A stretch of DNA of 25,236 nt from Flavobacteriales bacterium (GTDB lineage Bacteria > Bacteroidota > Bacteroidia > Flavobacteriales > PHOS-HE28), in the NCBI GenBank assembly GCA_008016945.1, contig SSGN01000141.1:1-25236 (forward strand), written 5' to 3'. Shown in pieces: positions 15,306 through 21,950 of this stretch (position 1 is the stretch's first letter; every line of letters begins with the position of its first letter). Under the pieces are notes generated by a model. The model was not told where the DNA came from, searched no databases, and was given only the letters and a program-made list of their open reading frames with translations. The position numbers and the translations under genes are program-made.

Positions 15306-15329
15306 CGAGGCACGCTATCGGCGTGCTCG
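15306..15329 (+). terminator. Hairpin after the CorA-type gene
   Basis: Directly after the stop codon, GCACGC pairs with GCGTGC around the loop TATCG. The stem extends by three further pairs (CGA/TCG) past one bulged G. The following bases are T-rich only in part (ATTGCAACTTGC), so this is a possible weak transcription terminator or an mRNA 3-prime stabiliser. Confidence 0.45.
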
Positions 15330-15452
15330 ATTGCAACTTGCTTAGAGCGAGCGTCCAAGAAAGTTTGCGAACAGTCCAACGCAGCCGGGCCCCCGCCGCG
15401 GCGAACCTAGACTGCGGCCCGCAGTGGTTCATCAGCACAAATGGAGTCGCAG

Positions 15453-16106
15453 ATGTTGAGCAAACGAATGGGGGTGTTTTCCGGTGGCGCAACGGTCGCA
15501 GCGGTTGTCGCTCTCGCGATCGCTGGATGGGCGCCCCAGGCCGAAGGCGCCGGACCGAAGACCGGTTCGACCAAGGATCCCAACTATCCTCGGATCGACT
15601 TTCCGCCGGTGTGGGGCAAGTCCGGTGACCTCGTACAGCCCAAAGACTTTCGCCGCTGGGTCTTCATCGGCTCGCCGTTTACGCCGCATGGCTTGAATGG
15701 CGGGAAGGCCAACTTCCCTGAGTTTCATAACGTGTATGTCCAGCCTGCCGCGTACAGCGCCTACCAGGCAACCGGCAAGTGGCCTGAAGGCACGATGATG
15801 GTGAAGGAACTGCAACTGGTCGATAAGTCCGAGTTCCCCGACGGCTCGCGCCTAGAGTCCTCCGGCCGCGGCTACTTTCCTGGGGCCGTGAACGGCCTGG
15901 ACGTGTCCGTCAAAGACAGCAAGCGGTTCAAAGAGACGAAGAACTGGGGCTACTTCAATTTCAACCACAGCGCGCCGCCGTATCTGCGTGCTGCGAAGGC
16001 TCGGCCGATCGGCGAGTGCGCGGGTTGCCACATTGCCAACGCGCACGAAGACATGGTCTACGTGAACCTGTACAAGCCGATTCTCAGCACATTGCCGGGA
16101 AATTGA
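15453..16106 (+). CDS. Cytochrome P460 family protein
   Basis: A 217-residue exported haem protein. Residues 1-32 form a signal peptide (Lys/Arg start, Ala/Val-rich core, probable cut near AEGAG). The P460 fold follows, with FRRWVFIGSPFTPHGLNGG, FPEFHNVYVQP and WPEGTMMVKEL, and the haem-binding CAGCH (189-193) is near the C-terminus. Family members oxidise hydroxylamine, bind NO, or serve related detoxification; which applies here depends on whether the lysine-haem cross-link is formed, which cannot be read with certainty. The ATG at 15453 is chosen because GGAG lies six bases upstream; an ATG at 15441 is also in frame. It heads a plus-strand haem module with the fusion protein at 16199. Confidence 0.93.
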   Translation: MLSKRMGVFSGGATVAAVVALAIAGWAPQAEGAGPKTGSTKDPNYPRIDFPPVWGKSGDLVQPKDFRRWVFIGSPFTPHGLNGGKANFPEFHNVYVQPAAYSAYQATGKWPEGTMMVKELQLVDKSEFPDGSRLESSGRGYFPGAVNGLDVSVKDSKRFKETKNWGYFNFNHSAPPYLRAAKARPIGECAGCHIANAHEDMVYVNLYKPILSTLPGN

Positions 16107-16144
16107 TCGCGCGTTGATCGATCGGGGTGAAACGGGGCAACAGC

Positions 16145-16174
16145 CCGGTTGGAGCGAAGCCTCGCTCCAACCGG
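16145..16174 (+). terminator. Strong hairpin between the two P460 genes
   Basis: A perfect 13-bp stem (CCGGTTGGAGCGA / TCGCTCCAACCGG) with a 4-base loop lies 39 bp after the first P460 stop and 25 bp before the next start codon. The following sequence, CTTTGGACTTTTC, is only moderately T-rich. It may be a partial terminator, an attenuator, or an element that protects the upstream mRNA and sets different expression for the two haem proteins. Confidence 0.65.
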
Positions 16175-16198
16175 CTTTGGACTTTTCGGAAGAGACCT

Positions 16199-17209
16199 AT
16201 GGTGGTTGATCGGATGGTGCGGCGAGCGCTGACCGCTGCGCTCGCGGCACTGATACTGTTTCTTGGGCAATCCGTTTCGGCACGCGAAGCTGCGCCGACC
16301 GACACCTTTGCGACTCTGGTCGATGCACAGGGTCGGATTCGTTTTCCGCCGGACTTTCCCGCTGACTTCGTATACATCGGCGCGTGGGCCGTGGCCGGCG
16401 GAAACGGCGTGGCGGACATTCATGCGGTCTATGCTCGTCCGAGCGATGTCAGACACTTCAGGCAAAGCGGTGCCTTCCCGGACGGCGCGGTGTTGATCAA
16501 GGAAGTCACGACAACCATCGGCGCGCCGCACACGACCGGACGCGCCTATTGGCCGGACAAGCCGGTCACTTGGTTCATGATGGTCAAGGATGTGAGAACC
16601 CGATTTCCCGGCAGTCCGCTGTGGGGAGACGGCTGGGGATGGGCGCAGTTCGATCCGGCCGATAAGACCCGCCAGATTGCCAAGAACTACAAGGCTGACT
16701 GCCTTGGCTGCCACGTGCCGGCCAGGGCAAACGACTTGGTCTATACGTACGCGTATCCCGCGCTCGGTCCGCGCGCCCAGGCCAATGTGCCTGCAAAGGC
16801 AGCGCCGGCGGTGCAGGAAGGGTCAGGCCACCGGGAGACGCGCCAGGTCATCAACGTTTCCGCGATGCCCGCAGCGACGTCGCCGGTGGCGGACGAAGTG
16901 GCCACGGCCAAGGGCAAGTTGGCATTCGAGAGCAGTTGCATTGGTTGCCACTCGGTGAGTTCCGGGGTTCAGGGCACAGGGCCCAGCCTGTTCGGCGTGG
17001 CCGGCCGCAAGGCCGGTAGCCTGCCCGGCTACGAGTTCTCGCCCGCGATGAAGAGCAGCGACTTGAGTTGGACCGCCGAGAACCTGGACAACCACCTGAA
17101 AAACACGCGCAACTTCATTCCGGACAATCGGATGGGTCGCTTCTTCCCTGGCGTGCCGGATGCGCAGGTGCGAGCCGACATCATCAAGTACTTGTCGACC
17201 TTGCACTGA
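16199..17209 (+). CDS. P460-like domain fused to class I cytochrome c
   Basis: A 336-residue exported di-haem protein. A signal peptide (1-28) is followed by a P460-like domain (about 35-190), with FVYIGAW, FPDGAVLIKEV and its haem site CLGCH (168-172). An Ala/Pro linker follows, then a class I cytochrome c domain (about 232-336) with CIGCH (247-251), GPSLFGVAGR and the axial Met312 in DNRMGRFFPG. The extra haem domain could carry electrons from a P460-type active centre to the respiratory chain. It is paralogous to the preceding P460 gene in its first half. The ATG at 16199 has GGAAGAG upstream. The substrate (hydroxylamine, NO or another) is not shown by the sequence. Confidence 0.92.
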   Translation: MVVDRMVRRALTAALAALILFLGQSVSAREAAPTDTFATLVDAQGRIRFPPDFPADFVYIGAWAVAGGNGVADIHAVYARPSDVRHFRQSGAFPDGAVLIKEVTTTIGAPHTTGRAYWPDKPVTWFMMVKDVRTRFPGSPLWGDGWGWAQFDPADKTRQIAKNYKADCLGCHVPARANDLVYTYAYPALGPRAQANVPAKAAPAVQEGSGHRETRQVINVSAMPAATSPVADEVATAKGKLAFESSCIGCHSVSSGVQGTGPSLFGVAGRKAGSLPGYEFSPAMKSSDLSWTAENLDNHLKNTRNFIPDNRMGRFFPGVPDAQVRADIIKYLSTLH

Positions 17210-17262
17210 CAGATCACGATGGGCCCCGGCAGATGCATGCGCGTGATCGCTGGGCCCTCGGC

Positions 17263-17795
17263 ATGAACGCTGTGTGCGACAGCGCCGGCCGCGCGCGTGG
17301 CCTTCACGCCGTTTTCGCCGCGTTGACGGTCACGGCCCTCGTCACGGGGTTCTCAGCCTTTAACTGGCGCGCCCCGATCCCCGGACCGTTGCGCGAAAGC
17401 CTGTTCATCATGCATCGATGGGCGGGCTTCGGTGCCTTGGTGCTGCTGCTGCTGTGGGTGCTTCGACGCGGCATCGCGTGGCGGCCGCGCGCACATGCCG
17501 ACGAGGCCCAGTTGGCAGCCCTGGCACAGAACGCCCTGGCCGCGCTGGGCATTTTGATGGCTCGATGGGCTGGCTGGCTCGGGCCCAGGACGGTCGGTGG
17601 CTCGAACTGATCAGTCCCCTGCCCATTCACAACTTGGTGTCGCGGCCGGACACCTGGCTCGCGCATCAGCTGTACTACCTGCACGCATTGATCGCGAAGG
17701 TCTTGGTGGCGGCAATCGTGGCGCACGCGCTAATGGCGGCGTGGCATCGCGTGGGTACGATGCTCACGCGGGTCGATGGACGAACGCGTGAGTGA
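17263..17795 (+). pseudogene. Cytochrome b561-like gene, frameshifted
   Basis: A membrane cytochrome of the b561 type read in two frames. The first frame (from ATG 17263, or 17233) gives the first helices: LHAVFAALTVTALVTGFSAFNW and FIMHRWAGFGALVLLLLWVLRR. The second frame (to the stop at 17795) gives WLARAQDGRWLELISPLP and the last helix pair with LHALIAKVLVAAIVAHAL. Adding a single G at about 17559-17561 would join them into one ORF of about 178 residues, with His residues placed for haem b. No slippery heptamer is seen. The cause is either a real one-base deletion or a sequencing error. It lies 53 bp after the P460-cytochrome c gene and would be a natural quinone or electron partner for it. 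Confidence 0.75.
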
Positions 17796-18049
17796 CGCGC
17801 CGACGGTGGCTTCGCAGAGTGGACGGTCGATGCACCTCGCACAGGATCGTGCCCTCGCGGATGCTGCTGAGGTGCCCGGGCCTACCCTTTGTCGCTCTGG
17901 GTGCCGCGTACGCAAGCGCGTTGGTTCATACGCTGCGACAAGCCTGCCGGACGCACGGCAAAGTCAACAGCGACAGTCACGCGGGTTCCGGGCGACCAAA
18001 GTGAGAAGGGCGCACCGTCGCGCGCAGAACCAGAATAGAAGGAACGACC

Positions 18050-18388
18050 ATGGACCAGATTGTCATCCTCCAGGCCGCCGGAGTCTCCGCACCATCGCGC
18101 TTGGACGATGCCAAGACGCTGCAACGGGTGGTGCGCAGCCTTCCGCTGCCCGCGCTGTTGGTCGATCGGCACGGCATCATCGTTTTTGTCAACGACGAGG
18201 CGGCGGCGTTGCTGCCCACCGCCGCGCCAGGACGGCGCATCGATCTGAGTGCGCTTGCGAACGGTGGGGCTCCGGCACCGGCGTTTCGCCTGTTCAGAGT
18301 GCCGGCGGTCACGCTGTCCGGCGTCCGGGCGGAATGCGTGGTGGTCCTGCGGCCGGCGCCTGTGCCGCCATCATCGTGGCTGCACTGA
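18050..18388 (+). CDS. Small PAS-domain protein
   Basis: A 112-residue protein with one PAS-like segment at about 25-60 (SLPLPALLVDRHGIIVFVNDEAAALL), typical of PAS cores that sense redox state, oxygen or ligands. There is no kinase, cyclase or DNA-binding domain, so it must signal by contact with a partner or act as a stand-alone sensor. AGAAGGA lies seven bases before the ATG, supporting real translation. It is convergent with the AraC-family gene, sharing a hairpin between their ends, and lies 254 bp after the cytochrome b561-like gene. The C-terminal half is poorly conserved to my eye, so a degraded larger sensor is possible. Confidence 0.65.
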   Translation: MDQIVILQAAGVSAPSRLDDAKTLQRVVRSLPLPALLVDRHGIIVFVNDEAAALLPTAAPGRRIDLSALANGGAPAPAFRLFRVPAVTLSGVRAECVVVLRPAPVPPSSWLH

Positions 18389-18391
18389 AGA

Positions 18392-18410
18392 GTCCGCGCT
18401 CAGCGCGGAC
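18392..18410. terminator. Hairpin at the convergent PAS/AraC gene ends
   Basis: A perfect 8-bp stem GTCCGCGC / GCGCGGAC with a 3-base loop, which is exactly the stop codon of the AraC-family gene on the minus strand, and four bases after the PAS gene stop on the plus strand. No strong T-run follows on either side. It is placed as a shared end signal for both transcripts. Confidence 0.6.
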
Positions 18411-19242
18411 CCAGCCGCATGCGCTGCCAGGCCGCAGGCGCGGCACCGCTCGCGCGCGCGAACGCGCGCGTGAACGATGCGACGCTCTGGTAGCCGGCTC
18501 GCGTCGCAGCCGTCTTCACTGGCAGGCCCGACTCCAGAAGCTCGCGCGCCAGGTTCATCCGCCACGCGGTCAAGTAGGCCAGCGGCGCCATGCCGAGCAC
18601 CTGGGTGAAGCGCTGCGCGAACGCCGAGCGCGACAGGTTCGACCGTGCGGCCATCGTCTCGATCGTCCAGGCCAGTTCGGGCATGGTGTGCAGCGCCTCC
18701 AGCACCGGCCTGAGCTTGATGTCGGCCATGGCGTCGAGCACGCCGCCTTCGAGCCGGTTGGACCCCACCAAGTGGCGGATCACCGCGACCAGCGTGTACT
18801 GCAGCAGGCTGCCGATCGCAGCGCTGTGGCCGTAGGCCCTCTGTCCGGCCTCCTCGAACATGAGTTCCAGCAGGCGACGCAATTGCGCAGCACTGCGCAC
18901 GTCGATCACCGTGAGCGCCGGAATCACCAAGGACAACGGCGGCGCCATGTCAGTGAGCTTCGCGCACATCAGGTCCACGCCGGCAGCGCCGGCGCCTTCG
19001 ACCCGGTGTTCGAGCGGGCGAGGCAGCAGCACCACGCTCGGCGCATGGACGCGCAGCGGCTCGAGCTGCGGCCGGTGCACCAGCAGTTCACCGCGGCTGA
19101 GCAGGTGCAAGCAACCCTGCGTGAGGCCGTCGATGTCGGGCGAGACACCGCACAGGGTGCCCGAATAGAACATCTTGGCCGTCGGCGCGAAGCGCAGCAA
19201 CTGGTGCAGAAAGGCGTCGCTCGGTGGGGTGCTCTCGGACAT
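18400..19242 (-). CDS. AraC-family transcriptional regulator
   Basis: A 280-residue regulator. The N-terminal ~180 residues form a cupin-like sensor domain of the AraC-binding type seen in regulators with a conserved LSRGELLVHRP strand and LLPRPLEHRVEG. The C-terminal ~90 residues carry two helix-turn-helix motifs: MAARSNLSRSAFAQRFTQVLG and the second around AGYQSVASFTRAFARASG. It is divergent from the GlnRS gene with 146 bp between them, and convergent with the PAS gene. Likely targets are its own gene and a neighbour such as the haem module, but no binding site was identified. The ATG at 19242 is the first good start. Confidence 0.93.
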   Translation of the reverse strand: MSESTPPSDAFLHQLLRFAPTAKMFYSGTLCGVSPDIDGLTQGCLHLLSRGELLVHRPQLEPLRVHAPSVVLLPRPLEHRVEGAGAAGVDLMCAKLTDMAPPLSLVIPALTVIDVRSAAQLRRLLELMFEEAGQRAYGHSAAIGSLLQYTLVAVIRHLVGSNRLEGGVLDAMADIKLRPVLEALHTMPELAWTIETMAARSNLSRSAFAQRFTQVLGMAPLAYLTAWRMNLARELLESGLPVKTAATRAGYQSVASFTRAFARASGAAPAAWQRMRLGPR

Positions 19243-19388
19243 GCTTGCGGAACTTCAAGGCCGTTGACGCGGTGCGACATCGCGCGGCGGCGCCGCCAGT
19301 TCGGAATGAATGCCGAATTATCGCCAGTTCCCACCTCGGGCCCGCGCCGATGGCGTGCGTGGCGACGCCCGGACGTGCGGACGGGCCG

Positions 19389-21176
19389 ATGAACCACGGC
19401 GACGAAACCCGCGCGCCCGCCGGCACGGCCAGTTTCCTGCGCGCACGGATCGAGGCTGACCTTCGCGAGGGCCTGTACGCCGGCCGGCGCTGGGCCGGCT
19501 CGCCGGGCGACGCTGCCCATCACCGTGGAGCCCCGCCGGACCCAGCGCGCGTGCGACTACGCTTCCCGCCCGAACCCAACGGCCATCTGCACATCGGGCA
19601 CGCCAAGAGCATCGGCCTGAACTTCGGCCTGGCGCAGGCCTTCGGCGGCGCCTGCCACCTGCGCATGGACGACACCAACCCGACAAAGGAAGACCAGGCC
19701 TACGTCGATGCGATCGTCGAGGATGTGCGCTGGCTCGGTTGGGACTGGCGCGCCTTCGGTGTGGAGCACCTGTACCACGCGAGCGACCATTTCGAGTTCA
19801 TGGCGCGCGCCGCCGAGGCGTTGATCGCCGATGGTCTGGCCTACGTCGATGAGCAGCAGGGTGAGGCGCTGCGCGCCGCGCGCGGTGACTTCGGCCAGCC
19901 GGGTACACCCAGCGTCTGGCGCGATCGGCCAGCCGTCGAGAGCCTGGCGCGCTTTCGCGAGATGCTCGATGGCGCCCACCCAGACGGCGCGATGGTGCTG
20001 CGCGCCCTCGTCGACATGGCCAGCCCCAACCTGCAGATGCGCGACCCGCCGATCTACCGCATCCGCCATGCCGCGCACCACCGCATGGGCACACGCTGGC
20101 GCGCCTACCCCACCTACATCTACGCCCACCCGATCGAGGACGCGCTGGAGAACATCACGCACAGCTTCGCCACGCTGGAGTTCGCCGAGCATCGCGCGTT
20201 CTACGGCTGGTTGCTGGCTCATCTGGTGCGAGTGGGGCTGGTGCAGGCGCCGCCGCCGCGCCAGTTCGAGTTCGGCCGCCTGAACCTCGAGCATGTGGTC
20301 ACGAGCAAGCGCAAACTCAAGGCGCTGGTGGACGAGAGCCACGTGCAGGGCTGGGACGATCCGCGCATGCCGACGATTCGCGGCCTGCGCCGGCGCGGCT
20401 ACACAGCCGCCGCGCTGCGCCGCTTCGTCGAGGCCACCGGCGCCAGCCGGCACGAGGCGTGGGTGCCGTACGCCGCGCTCGAACAGGCGTTGCGCGACGA
20501 CCTGGAACCATCCACGCCGAGGGCCATGGGGGTGCTCGACCCGCTGATGCTGGAGCTGACCAACTGGCGCGAGGTCTTCGGCCAAGCCGATACAGAGCCG
20601 TGCACGGCGCCGGTGCATCCGCGGCGCCCCGACCTCGGCGAGCGCTCGTTCTCGCTCGGGCCGCGTTTGTGGATCGACCGGCAGGACTTTTCCCTCGCGC
20701 CGGACAAGCACTTCCACCGCCTGGCGCCGGGACGGCGCGTGCGCCTGAAGTACGGCGTGATCGTCGAGTGCACCGGCTGTCGCCAGGCCAGCGACGGCGC
20801 GGTCGCCGACGTGCAGGCGCGGATCGTGCCGGGCACCAAGAGCGGCACGCCCGGTGCCGGCGAGGTCAAGGTCAAGGGCACCGTCACCTGGGTCGGTGCG
20901 CACGAGGCGGTGGCCGTCGAGTGGCGGCTGTTCGATCACCTGTTTGCGAGCGCGCGGCCCGATGATTCCGACTGCATCGATTTCCGAAGCCAACTCCAGC
21001 CGCAAAGCCGGCGCGTCCTGCGTGGCTATGCCGAGCCTTCGATGGCCCGCGTTGCGGCCGAGCAGCATCTGCAGATCGAGCGGGTGGGCTACTTCGTCAG
21101 CGACCGGGTCGAGCACCGACCGGATGCACCGGTGTTCAATCGCATCACGGCGCTGCGCGAGGGCGCACAGCGGTGA
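19389..21176 (+). CDS. glnS: Glutamine--tRNA ligase
   Basis: A 595-residue class I aminoacyl-tRNA synthetase that charges tRNA-Gln. Seen: RFPPEPNGHLHIGHAKS with the HIGH motif (68-71), DDTNPTKED (94-102), the KMSKS-equivalent VTSKRKL (304-310), and the two C-terminal beta-barrels that read the anticodon (about 345-590), with TKSGTPGAGEVKVKGT and a final GYFVSDR---PVFNRI segment. All catalytic motifs are intact. The ATG at 19389 fits the family's N-terminus; upstream starts add unrelated residues. A housekeeping gene in this stress-gene setting is unusual and may be a second, divergent copy, which cannot be judged from the window alone. Confidence 0.95.
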   Translation: MNHGDETRAPAGTASFLRARIEADLREGLYAGRRWAGSPGDAAHHRGAPPDPARVRLRFPPEPNGHLHIGHAKSIGLNFGLAQAFGGACHLRMDDTNPTKEDQAYVDAIVEDVRWLGWDWRAFGVEHLYHASDHFEFMARAAEALIADGLAYVDEQQGEALRAARGDFGQPGTPSVWRDRPAVESLARFREMLDGAHPDGAMVLRALVDMASPNLQMRDPPIYRIRHAAHHRMGTRWRAYPTYIYAHPIEDALENITHSFATLEFAEHRAFYGWLLAHLVRVGLVQAPPPRQFEFGRLNLEHVVTSKRKLKALVDESHVQGWDDPRMPTIRGLRRRGYTAAALRRFVEATGASRHEAWVPYAALEQALRDDLEPSTPRAMGVLDPLMLELTNWREVFGQADTEPCTAPVHPRRPDLGERSFSLGPRLWIDRQDFSLAPDKHFHRLAPGRRVRLKYGVIVECTGCRQASDGAVADVQARIVPGTKSGTPGAGEVKVKGTVTWVGAHEAVAVEWRLFDHLFASARPDDSDCIDFRSQLQPQSRRVLRGYAEPSMARVAAEQHLQIERVGYFVSDRVEHRPDAPVFNRITALREGAQR

Positions 21177-21251
21177 GAGCGAGCTGCAACTCCCTTTTTT
21201 TGGCCGCTCAATCGTTCAACGCGAAACCCCCTTTACGACAGGAGACTCAAG

Positions 21252-21551
21252 ATGGCAAGCGATGGCTACCACGAACCAGTAGGCGAGCTCTCCGATGAGA
21301 TCCGCGATATGCACCGAGCAATCGTGTCGCTCATGGAGGAATTGGAGGCGGTGGACTGGTACAACCAACGCGCCGCAGCATGCAAGGACCCGGTGCTGAA
21401 GAAGATCCTCGAACACAACCGCGACGAGGAGAAAGAGCATGCGGCCATGGTGCTGGAGTGGATCCGCCGCAACGACAAGCGCTTCTCGGTCGAGCTGAAG
21501 GACTACCTCTTCACCAAGAAGAGCCTGGCGACTGACAGCCACGGAAACTGA
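21252..21551 (+). CDS. Encapsulated-type ferritin (EncFtn)
   Basis: A 99-residue protein closely resembling the encapsulated ferritin of Rhodospirillum rubrum: HRAIVSLMEELEAVDWY and HNRDEEKEHAAMVLEW are shared almost word for word. The expected metal ligands are present (Glu30, Glu60, His63, with Glu29/Glu32, Trp36 and Tyr37 nearby), so it should form an annular decamer that oxidises Fe(II). Such ferritins need an encapsulin nanocompartment to store iron. Here the C-terminus ends KKSLATDSHGN without a recognisable shell-targeting peptide, and no encapsulin gene follows; transposon sequence does. The ribosome binding site AGGAG lies seven bases before the ATG. The identification is strong; activity without a shell is doubtful. 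Confidence 0.93.
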   Translation: MASDGYHEPVGELSDEIRDMHRAIVSLMEELEAVDWYNQRAAACKDPVLKKILEHNRDEEKEHAAMVLEWIRRNDKRFSVELKDYLFTKKSLATDSHGN

Positions 21552-21950
21552 TCCTTTGGGCGCCGCGAGTGGCTGGCCGCGGGGGTGCACAGTGCCGGAT
21601 CCCGCAGCACGCTGAACAGGCCGTTGAGGATGCGCTTCTGGCTGATGTCGTGGGGTCGCGCGGCGTCCGGTAGGCGGCCAATGCGCCATTGGCCGAAAGT
21701 GACCGGACGCGCGGCCTCTCCTGATGACCGCGAAGCTGCCGACAAGGAGCCCTCGTACGTCGGCCAGCACGGTGCTCCACGCGGGCGCGTAAAGCGACGA
21801 AGCCGACGGGCTCGCTGGTGCACCAGAGAAGCGTGCAAGTTGCGCCAAGGGGCCGCTTCGCAAATCACAGCGATGGGGCAAGCGCCCACGATTGCCCCTC
21901 GAACCATCGCTGCCGCCCCCATGCAAGCGCGATAGGGACAATGCAGGCAA
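21552..21950. other. Non-coding, palindrome-rich stretch before tnpA
   Basis: About 400 bp with no gene I can support. Open frames exist on both strands but show no family resemblance. It holds several inverted repeats: a 9-bp-arm repeat at 21675-21695, a perfect 12-bp palindrome at 21815-21826 and an imperfect hairpin at 21871-21909. In Tn3-family elements the stretch next to tnpA often holds the resolution site and promoters, so this is a candidate for such a region, though no resolvase gene is next to it. Confidence 0.5.
21675..21695. repeat. 9-bp-arm inverted repeat
   Basis: CGGCCAATG and CATTGGCCG separated by CGC, a near-perfect dyad. It may be a recombinase core or an operator in the transposon's leading region. 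There is no direct evidence for either. Confidence 0.7.

Noticed and set aside
17792..18004. 70-codon plus-strand frame after the cytochrome b561-like gene
   Set aside because: GTG start without a good ribosome binding site, mixed composition and no family match; treated as intergenic.
21177..21200. T-run after glnS as an intrinsic terminator
   Set aside because: Seven T are present, but the preceding bases form only a very weak stem.
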